A stretch of 17,198 bases of DNA from DATLFI01 sp035524895 (GTDB lineage: Bacteria; Acidobacteriota; Thermoanaerobaculia; Multivoradales; Multivoraceae), in NCBI GenBank assembly GCA_035524895.1, contig DATLFI010000321.1, positions 1 through 17,198 on the forward strand, given 5' to 3'. The position numbers and the translations under genes are program-made. This document shows positions 6,901 through 14,762 of this stretch, piece after piece; position 1 is the stretch's first letter, and every line of letters starts with the position of its first letter. The notes below the pieces were generated by a model. That model was not told the DNA's origin. It did not search any database and saw nothing but the letters and a program-made list of their open reading frames with translations.

Positions 6901-9900
6901 TCAGCGTAGGGCGAAGGCGACGCCGAGGACCCGCGCCGCTGCGGGAGCCGATCCGGCGTTGCCGCCACGCGACTGTTTTTTCTCCCAGTCCTCGCGCGTC
7001 AGCACGCGGAGTGGCGCCGGCAGCCCGGCGCCCAGCGCATCGAGTCGTACCGCAGGGGCGACCTCGGCGAAGTGCGCCGAGGCGCTCGATACGCGAGCGG
7101 CGAGCACGACGGCGCGCTCCAGCTGTGAGTCGGTGGGGCGACCGTCGTAGCCGGCGACGCTGCCGAAGAGGTTGCCGAGCTGCTCGCGCAGCTTCTCTTC
7201 GCCGGCCATCATGCCTCCCGGCCCGGTGGCGACCAGCGTCGACCGGAATCCTTCCAACTCCTCGTGGAATCGCTGCAGGTCCTCGCGTTGCCGACGGGCC
7301 CGCGACCCGGCAGTCGCTGCGGGTGCGGCGCCATCCGTGCCCAGACCGGCCAGCACCTGCTCGCGCAGATCCGAGACGGCATCGACCAGATAGGTGAGGT
7401 CCTCCATCGCGCGATAGAGGTCGTTCGCGAGGCGTTGCTGCACCGCCCGATCCTCTGGAGAGTGGGGGCTGCGCGGGTCGGCGACCAGCTCGATCGTGCC
7501 CTCGAAGACGTCGTCGCCCTTCCGCACGCGGAAGGTATAGCTGCCCTCCGGAACGCGCGGCCCGAACATGGCCCGCGCCAAGGTGGTGGCCGGGGGCATC
7601 TTGGGCGGCGGCAGACGCATCGGCCAGTCGACGCGATTGAGACCGCGGCGAGTGCCCGCCGGCAGTGTCGCGACCTTCGCGCCGCCGGCGTCGTAGATCT
7701 CTACGCTCATGTCCCCGAACACGTGCCGCTTCTGCTGGAAATAGAAGAGGCTGGCCACCTCCCCGAGCGTGCGGCCTACCCACTGGTCCGCGCCGGGGAA
7801 GCTCTGTACCTGTGCGCTGGCGAGCTGTATCGCCGGGCGCGACGGCAGGATCGCCAGCGGTCGCTCGAGCAGCTCTGGACGCAGCGCGCGCAGCGGGGTG
7901 AGGTCGTCGAGGATGTAGACCCCCCTGCCGTGCGTTCCGATCACCAGATCGTGCTCCCGCGTCTGGATCGCCAGATCGCGCACGGCGACGGGCGGGAAGT
8001 TGCCGTGGAAGCGCGCCCAGGTCGCGCCGGCATCGATCGACACGAAGAGCCCGAGCTCGGTGCCGACGAACAGGAGATCCGGATTCACGGGATCCTGGCG
8101 CACCACGTGGGCGTAGCCCGCCAGCGCCCGGTCGGCCACGATCGGCCCTTCCGTGGGAGCGGGCGCCACGGGTGCCGGCTCCGCGACGGTGGCCGGCACC
8201 AGCGAGCGCCAGGTCACTCCGAAGTCGTCGGTGCGATAGAGGTGGGGCGCCATGTCCCCGAGGGCATGCCGGTCGAAGGTCACGAACGCCGTGCCGGCCT
8301 CGTGAGGGCTGGGCTCGACGTGCGACACCCAGCTCCAGGGCGGCAGCCCGGCGATGTTCGCCACCACGTTGGTCCAGGTCGCGCCGCCATCGCGCGTGAG
8401 CTGCACCTGCCCGTCGTCGGTGCCGGCCCAGATCACCTGCGGATCGAGCGGCGACTCTCCGACGGTATAGATCGTCGTGTGATTCTCCGCCGTGGTGTTG
8501 TCGACGGTGAGCCCGCCCGACATCGCCTGGAGCTGCTTTTCGGGATCGTTGGTGGTCAGGTCCGGCGAGATCCTCTGCCACGACGCGCCGCCGGTATCCG
8601 AGCGAAAGAGGAACTGGCAGCCGGCATACAGCGCCCCGCTCGACGGCGACACGTGCAGCGGGGTATTCCAGTTGCAGCGATAGTCGGGATCGTCCGCGCC
8701 AGGGTAGGGCTTGATCTCCTGGATCTCGCCGGTGCCGCGGTGGAAGCGCAGCACCCGACCGCCCTGGTACTCGACGAAGACGCTGTCGGCATCCTTGGGG
8801 TCGGGGTAGACGTGGAAGCCGTCGCCGTAGCCGATGTTGCGCCAGGCGGCGCTGGTGATGCCGCCCGGCGCGCGCGAGGGACCCATCCACGAGCCGTTGT
8901 CCTGGAGCCCGCCGTAGACCTGATACGGGAAATCGCTGTCGGCGGAGACCTGGTAGTACTGCGAGATCGGCAGCGCCTGCGCATGGCGGAAGGTGCGCCC
9001 GCGGTCGTACGAGTGGTAGAGGCCGCCGTCGGTGCCCACCAGCATTTCCTGCGGATCTTCGGGGTCGATCCACATCGCGTGCAGGTCGACGTGCATCGCG
9101 CCGCCCTGCGTGAAGCTGCGTCCGCCGTCGGCGGAGATGGCGAGGTAGAGCCCTGGCTTGTAGACCCGCTCGTGGTCGACCGGATCCACTACCAGGTAGG
9201 CGAAGTAGAAGGGGCGCAAGCTGATCTCGAACCCGCTCGCCACCTCCTCGAAGTGGCCTCCCAGGTCGTCGGAGCGGTAGAGCGCGGTCTTGGCGGCCTC
9301 CACGACCGCGTACACCGTGCTCGGCCGGCTTGCCGCCACCGCTACCGCGATACGCCCCTTGTCTCCCTCGGGCAAAACGGAGCCGAGCTCCTCCCAGGTC
9401 ACGCCGCCGTCGCGCGAGCGGAAGAGACCGCTCCCCGGTCCGCCAGACTCGAACGTCCAGGGAGCTCGACGGAACTGCCACATGCCGGCGTAGAGGATGC
9501 GGGGGTCCTGCGGATCGATGGCGAGATCCGAACAGCCCGTGTGCTCGTCGACATAGAGAGCTTTGCGCCAGGTCTTGCCGCCGTCGTTGGTGGCGAAGAC
9601 ACCCCGCTCCTCGTTCGAGCTCCAGAGCTGGCCGGTGGCGCACACGAACACCTTCGCCGAGTCGTTGGGGTCGATGACGATGCGGGCGATGCGCTCGCTC
9701 GCGGTGAGACCGAGGTGCTGCCAGGTCTCGCCGCCGTCGGTGGTGCGGTAGACGCCGTCCCCGATCGACACCGAGTTGCGCACCCAGCTCTCGCCGGTGC
9801 CGACCCAGACCGTGTCGTGGTCACGGCGGTCGATAGCGACGGCACCTATCGATTGGATGTAGTCGTCGAACACTGGCTCGAAGGTGATCGCCCCGTCGGT

Positions 9901-10110
9901 GCTCTTCCAGACGCCACCGCCGGCGGCGCCGACCCAGACCTCGAGCGTGTCGCCGCGCACGGCATCGAGCGCGGCGATCCGCCCGCCCATCACGGCCGGT
10001 CCGATCGGTCGCGCCGCGAGGCCCGCGAGCACGTCGGGGTCGGTGGCGGCGGAGAGCGCGCCGGGGAGCACGATCGGCGCGAGTGCCAGGAACAACAGTA
10101 GCCGCGACAC
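6901..10110 (-). CDS. Secreted Asp-box (BNR/sortilin VPS10-like) beta-propeller protein
   Basis: This 1069-residue protein begins with a signal peptide (about 1-22, MSRLLLFLALAPIVLPGALS). Across roughly residues 60-710 it carries about eleven Asp-box motifs of the type S/T-x-D-x-G-x-T-W, for example TTDGGETW, TNDGGKTW, SRDGGVTW, TRDGGATW and SIDAGATW. These mark blades of one or two beta-propellers as in sialidases and sortilin/VPS10 proteins. A FlgD-like Ig segment (VEIYDAGGAKVATLPAG) and a helical C-terminal domain follow. Such proteins are often labelled 'glycosyl hydrolase', but I see no sialidase catalytic set (Arg triad, Tyr/Glu), so an enzymatic function is not supported; binding of a glycan or protein is equally possible. 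The GTG start overlaps the stop of the upstream LolA-like gene (TAGTG), indicating translational coupling. It is the last gene of that operon. Confidence 0.92.
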   Translation of the reverse strand: MSRLLLFLALAPIVLPGALSAATDPDVLAGLAARPIGPAVMGGRIAALDAVRGDTLEVWVGAAGGGVWKSTDGAITFEPVFDDYIQSIGAVAIDRRDHDTVWVGTGESWVRNSVSIGDGVYRTTDGGETWQHLGLTASERIARIVIDPNDSAKVFVCATGQLWSSNEERGVFATNDGGKTWRKALYVDEHTGCSDLAIDPQDPRILYAGMWQFRRAPWTFESGGPGSGLFRSRDGGVTWEELGSVLPEGDKGRIAVAVAASRPSTVYAVVEAAKTALYRSDDLGGHFEEVASGFEISLRPFYFAYLVVDPVDHERVYKPGLYLAISADGGRSFTQGGAMHVDLHAMWIDPEDPQEMLVGTDGGLYHSYDRGRTFRHAQALPISQYYQVSADSDFPYQVYGGLQDNGSWMGPSRAPGGITSAAWRNIGYGDGFHVYPDPKDADSVFVEYQGGRVLRFHRGTGEIQEIKPYPGADDPDYRCNWNTPLHVSPSSGALYAGCQFLFRSDTGGASWQRISPDLTTNDPEKQLQAMSGGLTVDNTTAENHTTIYTVGESPLDPQVIWAGTDDGQVQLTRDGGATWTNVVANIAGLPPWSWVSHVEPSPHEAGTAFVTFDRHALGDMAPHLYRTDDFGVTWRSLVPATVAEPAPVAPAPTEGPIVADRALAGYAHVVRQDPVNPDLLFVGTELGLFVSIDAGATWARFHGNFPPVAVRDLAIQTREHDLVIGTHGRGVYILDDLTPLRALRPELLERPLAILPSRPAIQLASAQVQSFPGADQWVGRTLGEVASLFYFQQKRHVFGDMSVEIYDAGGAKVATLPAGTRRGLNRVDWPMRLPPPKMPPATTLARAMFGPRVPEGSYTFRVRKGDDVFEGTIELVADPRSPHSPEDRAVQQRLANDLYRAMEDLTYLVDAVSDLREQVLAGLGTDGAAPAATAGSRARRQREDLQRFHEELEGFRSTLVATGPGGMMAGEEKLREQLGNLFGSVAGYDGRPTDSQLERAVVLAARVSSASAHFAEVAPAVRLDALGAGLPAPLRVLTREDWEKKQSRGGNAGSAPAAARVLGVAFALR

Positions 10111-10112
10111 TA
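10108..10112 (-). other. TAGTG stop/start overlap (translational coupling)
   Basis: On the minus strand the TAG stop of the LolA-like gene (10112-10110) shares its G with the GTG start of the Asp-box protein (10110-10108). No strong Shine-Dalgarno precedes the GTG, so translation of the second gene probably depends on ribosomes finishing the first. Confidence 0.75.
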
Positions 10113-10868
10113 CCGCGCGCCCGGAGGCGCTGCGGCCGGCTTGCTGAACAGCGCCTCGTCGATCGTGGGGTTGATCTCGATCGTGTCGACCGTCATGACC
10201 TGCTCGCCCATGGCGTTGGTGGCCACCATCGAGTAGGGCAGCATCAGACCGGCGACCTGCTTGTAGTTGCTGAGCTTGGAGGTGGTCTCCATCTCGGTGC
10301 CCTGGAAGCTCGTCTTGGCGGTGGTCTGCAGCGTCACGAAGTGCTCGGCGTCGAGGAGGTAGTCCATTTTGTTGCCGCTCTTGAGCTTCACACGCAGGTG
10401 GTAGACGGGCGTGCCCTCGAGGTCCTCCTGCCCCACGAGCTCCACCTGATGGCCCTTGTCCTGGTAGTCGATGAGCGCGCCCTCGATGTCGGCGTCGGAG
10501 AGCATCTGGTCGAGCGCTTCCTTGGGCAGCGGCTGGGGGTCGCTCGATCCCATGAACGGCATCACCATCCAGCCGTCCGTGCCATCGAACACCTGCATTC
10601 CCTTCATGCCCTGGATCTCGAACTCGATGCGCAGCTTGTTGGGGCGCACGTTGTGTACCGTGAACGGCGCCACCATGCCTGCCATCGACATCTTCCCGGT
10701 CTGCTTGATCGCCTGGACCTTCTTCCAGGCGTCCTTTCCTCCGATCGCTTCGTAGTGCTTGGCCAGGACCTGGTCCAGCGTGAGGCCGGTCTGACGGGCG
10801 GAAGCGGGAAGGGTCGCGAGAAGCGCGAAGCCGAGCGTCAGTGTGACGAGCAGAGTTCGTCGATGCAT
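10110..10868 (-). CDS. Periplasmic LolA-fold (outer-membrane lipoprotein-sorting-like) protein
   Basis: This 252-residue protein has a signal peptide (about 1-24, ending ASA) followed by a mature domain with the layout of LolA/LolB-fold proteins: helix LTLDQVLAKHYEAIGG, then long antiparallel strands (KMSMAGMVAPFTVHNV, LRIEFEIQGMKGMQVFDG, YHLRVKLKSGNKMDYLLDA). The GxDGW-like turn (DGTDGWMV) is typical of this superfamily. Members bind hydrophobic ligands such as lipoprotein acyl chains, but many acidobacterial paralogues have no proven role; I would not call it LolA itself. The ATG at 10868 follows GGAGAG. Its stop overlaps the GTG start of the Asp-box gene by one base, so the two are co-translated and may work together. 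A LolD-type ATPase gene lies upstream on the same strand across a 220-bp gap. Confidence 0.8.
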   Translation of the reverse strand: MHRRTLLVTLTLGFALLATLPASARQTGLTLDQVLAKHYEAIGGKDAWKKVQAIKQTGKMSMAGMVAPFTVHNVRPNKLRIEFEIQGMKGMQVFDGTDGWMVMPFMGSSDPQPLPKEALDQMLSDADIEGALIDYQDKGHQVELVGQEDLEGTPVYHLRVKLKSGNKMDYLLDAEHFVTLQTTAKTSFQGTEMETTSKLSNYKQVAGLMLPYSMVATNAMGEQVMTVDTIEINPTIDEALFSKPAAAPPGAR

Positions 10869-10885
10869 GGGGCTCTCCAGTCCGT

Positions 10886-10909
10886 CCCGGTCCCAGAGCG
10901 GTGACCGGG
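10886..10909 (-). promoter_or_regulatory. Hairpin just upstream of the LolA-like gene RBS
   Basis: CCCGGTC (10886-10892) and GACCGGG (10903-10909) are perfect inverted repeats with a 10-nt loop. On the minus-strand mRNA the stem ends 7 nt before the GGAGAG ribosome-binding site (10873-10878). It could be an operator or a leader stem that tunes translation. The rest of the 220-bp gap (10910-11088) has no convincing promoter or gene. Confidence 0.35.
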
Positions 10910-11088
10910 GAGGAAGGTCCTTATGTGTGTGGGGTGCGCGCTGCGCTTGGGCCAGCCAGCAGCCGGCAGCTCGCGGATGCTACGAAGGGCGTAGGAAGAA
11001 GGCTACACGTTGCCGCTCGTTGCGGCGTGGGCGTCCAGGGGCCAAGCCTACACTGGTCACAGTGCGATCCAGCTTACGCCTGCGGGGC

Positions 11089-11844
11089 TCACGACGCGAC
11101 GACGCTGCCGTCGAACAGCTCCACCGCGCGCCCGGCGACGCCACGCCAGCGCGGGTCGTGGCTCACCAGCAGGATCGTCGCCCCGCCGCGGTGAAGCTCC
11201 TGGAGCATCTCGATCACGGCTTCGGCCTGCCGCGAGCTCAGGTTACCGGTGGGCTCGTCGGCGAGCAGTAGGCGTGGCGCACCGACCACGGCTCGCGCTA
11301 CCCCGACCCGTTGCTGGTGTCCTCCCGACAGCGCGCTCGGATACCGGCCGGCGATCTCCGCGAGCTCGAAGCGCGCCAGCGTCGCATCCACGCGCTCGCG
11401 ACGGTCGGTAGCCGACATCCCCTGGTAGGTGAGGGGTAGCTCGACGTTCTCGCGCACGGTGAGGTCACCGATCAGATTGAAGCTCTGGAAGATGAAGCCG
11501 ACCTCGCGGTTGCGCAGGGCCGCGCGACTCTTCGCGCCGAGGCCGGCGACGTCGAAGCCGTTGAGATGGTAGGTGCCGGCGGAAGGAGTGTCGAGCAGAC
11601 CGACGATCGAGAGCAAGGTCGACTTGCCCGAACCCGACGGCCCGTTGACCGCCACGAACTCGCCGCGTTCGACGGCGAGGTCGACACTCGAGAGTGCCCG
11701 CGTCTCCACTCGATCGACGACGAAGGTCTTGGTCACTCCTTCGAGGCGGACCAGCGGTCCGGTCGACACCGCGCCCGGCACGAGCTCCGTGGTCACGTGC
11801 TCGGCGCTGCGGCCGCCAAAGAGCTTGCGGATTCCTTGCAGCAC
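11089..11844 (-). CDS. ABC transporter ATPase, LolD/MacB type
   Basis: This 251-residue cytoplasmic ATPase drives a type VII (MacB/LolCDE) ABC system. Walker A is GPSGSGKST (68-76), the Q-loop is FQSFN at Gln120, the signature is LSGGHQQR (172-179) with His in place of the usual Gln, Walker B is LLLADE (192-197) followed by PTGNLSS, and the H-loop is SHD (His229). The first ~30 residues form an extra leader not needed for the fold. The GTG start at 11844 follows GAGAAGGA; the frame stays open upstream to 12345, but that stretch overlaps the divergent gene and has no ABC homology. No FtsX/MacB-type permease is encoded on either side, so the partner must lie elsewhere or be absent. Substrates of the family include lipoproteins, peptides and macrolides. 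Confidence 0.94.
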   Translation of the reverse strand: MLQGIRKLFGGRSAEHVTTELVPGAVSTGPLVRLEGVTKTFVVDRVETRALSSVDLAVERGEFVAVNGPSGSGKSTLLSIVGLLDTPSAGTYHLNGFDVAGLGAKSRAALRNREVGFIFQSFNLIGDLTVRENVELPLTYQGMSATDRRERVDATLARFELAEIAGRYPSALSGGHQQRVGVARAVVGAPRLLLADEPTGNLSSRQAEAVIEMLQELHRGGATILLVSHDPRWRGVAGRAVELFDGSVVAS

Positions 11845-12055
11845 GGGTCCTTCTCTGCGGGAGAGCTTCCGAAGAGAGCTCGGCCGGGGCTGACCCGCCG
11901 CCGGAGCCGGACCTCTTCTGTGGAATGACCCCGCAGCGCGCCGAAAGTTTCGCCTCGGGCTGAGCCCTTGGCCCGGGCGAGGGTGACGGGGCCGCGCTGG
12001 CGGTCGCGTAGAGTGGGTCCCCTCGCACCCCCTTCCCAAACCCACGAGGTCGACC

Positions 12056-12973
12056 ATGGCGCGCTCATCGCTCCTCGCGAGCACCCTCCCGATCGTCGCG
12101 CTCTTGCTCGCCTGCGGAGCGGAGAAGTCCGCGCTGCCGCCCGGGGCCGCGCAAGAAGCCGTGTACGCGGAGCCGCGCTCGCGCTCCAGCGCCTTGGCGC
12201 CGGAGATGGCGGGAGCCGTCGGAGAGAAGATCTCGGTGGTCGACGACAGCGCCACGGCTGCGGCGCCCATCGAGCGCAAGCTGATCCGCACCGGCAGTGC
12301 CGGGCTCGAGGTCAGGGCCGTGCCCGAGGCGGTGGCCCAGGTCAAGTCGTGGGTCGAAGAGGCCGGCGGCTACGTCGGCGACGAGTCGGAATCCGAGGAC
12401 GGTTACGGCGTCAAGACCGCCTACATCACCTGCCGGATACCTGCCGAGCAGCTCGACGCGCTGGTCGAGAGGCTGAAGGGGCTCGGCAAAGTCGAGCGTG
12501 TGCAGCTCTCGGCGCAGGACATCACGGAGCAGTACTTCGATCTGGAGATCCGCCTCGCGAACCAACGACGTCTCGAGACGCGGCTGCTGGAGCTGCTCGA
12601 ACGGCGCACCAACGAGCTCTCGGACCTGCTCGAGATCGAGCGAGAGGCGGCGCGGGTGCGCGGGGAGATCGAGCAGCTCGAGGGGCGCAAGCGCTTCTGG
12701 GACAACCAGGTGTCGCTGTCGACGCTGCAGGTGGAGCTGCACGAGCCTCGGCCGGCGATCGCCGGCTCCGAGGGTGGTGCCTGGCGCACGCTGCTCGATT
12801 CGTTCCGCCGCTTCGCCGACAACTTCGTGCTCTCGATCGCCGGCATCATCGCGGTCGCGGGAGGACTCATCCCGGTGGCTGTGACGCTCGGGTTGGTGAT
12901 TTGGATTGCGGTCGGTTTGCTCCGACGGCGTCGCCGGGCGCGGCGCCCGGAGGAACCTCCCGCTCAGGGCTGA
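12056..12973 (+). CDS. DUF4349 lipoprotein with C-terminal membrane anchor
   Basis: This 305-residue protein starts with a lipoprotein signal: hydrophobic stretch and lipobox LLAC with Cys20, followed by Gly, which does not signal inner-membrane retention. Residues about 75-255 match the DUF4349 layout: KLIRTGSAGLEVR, VKSWVEEAGGYV, RIPAEQLDALVERLKGLG, DITEQYFDLEIRLANQ, then a long charged helical region (about 165-225) likely to form a coiled coil, then a final strand region. A transmembrane segment (about 262-292) and an Arg-rich tail RRRRRARR follow, which should sit in the inner membrane with the tail in the cytoplasm. The function of DUF4349 is unknown. The ATG at 12056 follows GAGGT. It diverges from the ABC ATPase gene with 211 bp between them and ends 13 bp from the convergent MFS gene. 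Confidence 0.9.
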   Translation: MARSSLLASTLPIVALLLACGAEKSALPPGAAQEAVYAEPRSRSSALAPEMAGAVGEKISVVDDSATAAAPIERKLIRTGSAGLEVRAVPEAVAQVKSWVEEAGGYVGDESESEDGYGVKTAYITCRIPAEQLDALVERLKGLGKVERVQLSAQDITEQYFDLEIRLANQRRLETRLLELLERRTNELSDLLEIEREAARVRGEIEQLEGRKRFWDNQVSLSTLQVELHEPRPAIAGSEGGAWRTLLDSFRRFADNFVLSIAGIIAVAGGLIPVAVTLGLVIWIAVGLLRRRRRARRPEEPPAQG

Positions 12974-12986
12974 GGCCGGACCTCGG

Positions 12987-14339
12987 CTACGTGTTGTCGG
13001 TTTCGTCGCCGGCGTCGATCGGTCGGTGGACCAATCCGCCCGAAGGCCGCACGCCGACCACGCGCAGCAGCAACTCCCGCCGACCGACGCCTTCCTCCGC
13101 GCGCGGCAGCCAGGAAGGCGCGAGCATCGCCACCGAGAGCCGTACAGCGGCGCTCGCGGCGAACAACAACAAGAAGTGCCGCCCCACCAGGCCGAAGAGC
13201 GCCGCGCCGGCTAGGCTGCCGAGGAGCTGCGCGGCGCCGTTGCACACGTTCTGCGCTGCGAACACCTGCGGCCGCGTGCGCCGGTAGCTCGACGAGAGCA
13301 TGACGCTGAAATACGACAGCTCGTAACCCGCCCACGACATTCCGCTGTAGGCCTGCGCCGCGACGGCGATCAGGAACGGCGCCGGCAGCACCCCGTGGAG
13401 CAGCCAAGGCACCGGCACCAGCGCCACCATCGTGGCGCACAGCGCGTAGGTCGCGCGGGGTCCCTGGGTGTCGATCGCGCGCCCCCAGCGCGGCAGGAAG
13501 AAGGACTTCGCCGCCATCACCGTCACCGTCGCGATGGTGAACTGCAGGTAGGTCAGCCGCATGTCGGTGAGCATGAAGGGCGTGAAGTACGGCGACGCGA
13601 TGTAGGCGGTGAACTGGATCAGCGCGCCGAGCGCGAGAAGACGTGCCGCGCCCCGTCCGCGCTCGGTGCCCAGGAAGGCCAGGGTGCGGGCGGCGCCCGA
13701 GATGCCACGGAAGGTCTGCTCGGGGGAGCGCAAGAGCAGGGTCACCGACGCGAGTCGCGCGACCGCGGCGGCGGCGAAGATGGTGCGGAATCCCAGGCCG
13801 CCGGCCGCGCTGGCCGCGCTCTCTGCGGCGTGCGGCTCGAGCACCTGCAGCAGAGCTCCGGCCACCAGCGCGGCCAGCAGGGTGGCGAGCTGGACGTGGA
13901 GGTTGCGGCGCGCGAAGTAGCGCCCGCGCTCGGCGGCGGGCACCAGGTCGCCATACCAGGAGCTCCACATCGTCGCCGAGCCCATCCCGAACATCTGGTA
14001 CACGCAGGCGTGGGCTATCAGGAGGCGCGGACCGAGCTGGCCGAGGCCGTCGAGCACCACCAGCGACAGCAGCACCGCCGATTGCGCGCCCGCGCTCAGC
14101 GCGACCAACGGCCGGCGTCGGCGCGCGCGCCGCAGCAGCGCGAGCGCCGCGGTGGACCCGGCCGCGCCAAGGCACAGCGGCAGGCCCACGACCAGGCCGA
14201 GCTCGACCGGCGAAGCGCCGAGCCGCACCGCGTTGGCCGGGAAGTAGGTCTCCCCCAGGCCGACCATGAGCGCCCAGCAGGCCCCCTCGAAGAGGGAGAG
14301 GCGCATGGCCCGGTGGGCTTCGGCGGCCGGAAGCGTCAT
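12987..14339 (-). CDS. Major facilitator superfamily transporter
   Basis: This 450-residue integral membrane protein has about twelve hydrophobic segments in two halves. The basic loop RRARRRRP (about 69-77) lies between helices 2 and 3, where MFS proteins carry their charged motif. The segment GDLVPAAERGRYFARRN, after helix 4, is a hallmark of one large MFS_1 branch of uncharacterised exporters and permeases. A central charged loop (about residue 205-235) separates the halves, and the tail beyond about residue 415 is hydrophilic. The substrate cannot be predicted. The ATG start at 14339 lacks a strong Shine-Dalgarno; Met12 is an alternative. Hairpin B of repeat copy 2 lies 25 nt upstream, so the repeat forms most of its leader or promoter region. 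Confidence 0.9.
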   Translation of the reverse strand: MTLPAAEAHRAMRLSLFEGACWALMVGLGETYFPANAVRLGASPVELGLVVGLPLCLGAAGSTAALALLRRARRRRPLVALSAGAQSAVLLSLVVLDGLGQLGPRLLIAHACVYQMFGMGSATMWSSWYGDLVPAAERGRYFARRNLHVQLATLLAALVAGALLQVLEPHAAESAASAAGGLGFRTIFAAAAVARLASVTLLLRSPEQTFRGISGAARTLAFLGTERGRGAARLLALGALIQFTAYIASPYFTPFMLTDMRLTYLQFTIATVTVMAAKSFFLPRWGRAIDTQGPRATYALCATMVALVPVPWLLHGVLPAPFLIAVAAQAYSGMSWAGYELSYFSVMLSSSYRRTRPQVFAAQNVCNGAAQLLGSLAGAALFGLVGRHFLLLFAASAAVRLSVAMLAPSWLPRAEEGVGRRELLLRVVGVRPSGGLVHRPIDAGDETDNT

Positions 14340-14360
14340 CGCCGCTATCAGACCTATTGG

Positions 14361-14613
14361 CTAGCAGCCCGTGGTGAGACCCCCGTGGGCTGCGTTGGGA
14401 GCGCCGAGGGGCCGGATGGGTCTGGGGTGCGCGGGGAAGGTCTTTCGCCTGCAGGGGCTCTACCGGCGGCTCCGCGTTGGCGCGCGAGCGGTGGCGATGC
14501 TGGGACATCGTTGAGCGAGCGCAACACCGCAGACGGCCCCACGCCGCCCCCTACCAGAGCCGCGCAGCGGCGACGTCGGTGCAGACAGCCTGCCCTGGGC
14601 AGCGGTCTGCACC
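14361..14613 (-). repeat. Dispersed structured repeat, copy 2 (inverted relative to copy 1)
   Basis: Read on the minus strand, this matches 4-258 end to end: hairpin A at 14613-14578, the 63-bp identical core at 14577-14515, and hairpin B (arms GCAGCCC and GGGCTGC, 16-nt loop) finishing at CTAG (14364-14361). The lengths are 253 and 255 bp. A small CGATG/CATCG stem around CCCAG is present near the middle here and in copy 3, but is broken in copy 1. It fills the gap upstream of the MFS gene. Confidence 0.88.
14578..14613. repeat. Hairpin A of the composite repeat
   Basis: Outer arms GGTGCAGAC (14578-14586) and GTCTGCACC (14605-14613), inner arms CTGCCC (14590-14595) and GGGCAG (14597-14602), joined by a small asymmetric internal loop. 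Compared with the palindrome at 4-40, several stem bases differ yet pairing is kept, as expected for a structure under selection. It forms the junction between copies 2 and 3. Confidence 0.75.
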
Positions 14614-14760
14614 CACCCCTTGGGGCGCGGGGGTTTGCGACCGCTGACTGCGTTGGGCCTCCTGCACGATGACCCAGCATCGCGTTCGTCGGCCGCGCCT
14701 TGCCAGCGGTCGCAGATCCCCGCGCGCAGCTCCACGCGGGTTTCACCACGGGCTGCCAGG
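14614..14760 (+). repeat. Diverged third copy of the repeat, head-to-head with copy 2
   Basis: This stretch resembles the element in the orientation of copy 1 but only in blocks: GATGACCCAGCATCGC (14669-14684) matches the middle of copy 1, and TTTCACCACGGGCTGCCAGG (14741-14760) matches its hairpin-B end. Hairpin B is kept with one G-T pair (GCAGCTC 14726-14732 against GGGCTGC 14750-14756). It also has its own long stem, TGCGACCGCTG (14636-14646) with CAGCGGTCGCA (14704-14714). With copy 2 it makes a composite bounded by a perfect 14-bp inverted repeat, GCAGCCCGTGGTGA (14364-14377) and its complement (14743-14756). It ends 2 nt after the cphA stop codon and may also serve as that gene's 3' hairpin. 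Confidence 0.7.
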
Positions 14761-14762
14761 GC

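Noticed and set aside
7264..10101. 945-codon open frame on the plus strand opposite the Asp-box gene
   Set aside because: It is a shadow frame caused by high GC; its translation is low-complexity and rich in Arg, Gly, Ala and His, while the minus frame has clear Asp-box repeats and a signal peptide.
11051..11064. CACTG-GTCA-CAGTG hairpin after the ABC ATPase stop as a terminator
   Set aside because: The stem is only 5 bp and no T tract follows on the minus strand.
11845..12345. Upstream extension of the ABC ATPase frame
   Set aside because: It would overlap the divergent DUF4349 gene by nearly 300 bp and has no ABC similarity; the GTG at 11844 has a ribosome-binding site.
11968..13287. 439-codon plus-strand frame overlapping the DUF4349 gene
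   Set aside because: It is out of frame with a well-supported lipoprotein and has no recognisable domain.
12964..14508. 514-codon minus-strand frame overlapping the MFS gene and repeat copy 2
   Set aside because: The translation is Arg/Ala/Gly-rich low-complexity sequence with no domain; the overlapping frame encodes a clear 12-helix transporter.
14361..14760. Insertion sequence or CRISPR array
   Set aside because: No transposase frame, no regular spacer pattern and no cas genes; target-site duplications are not visible at the ends.
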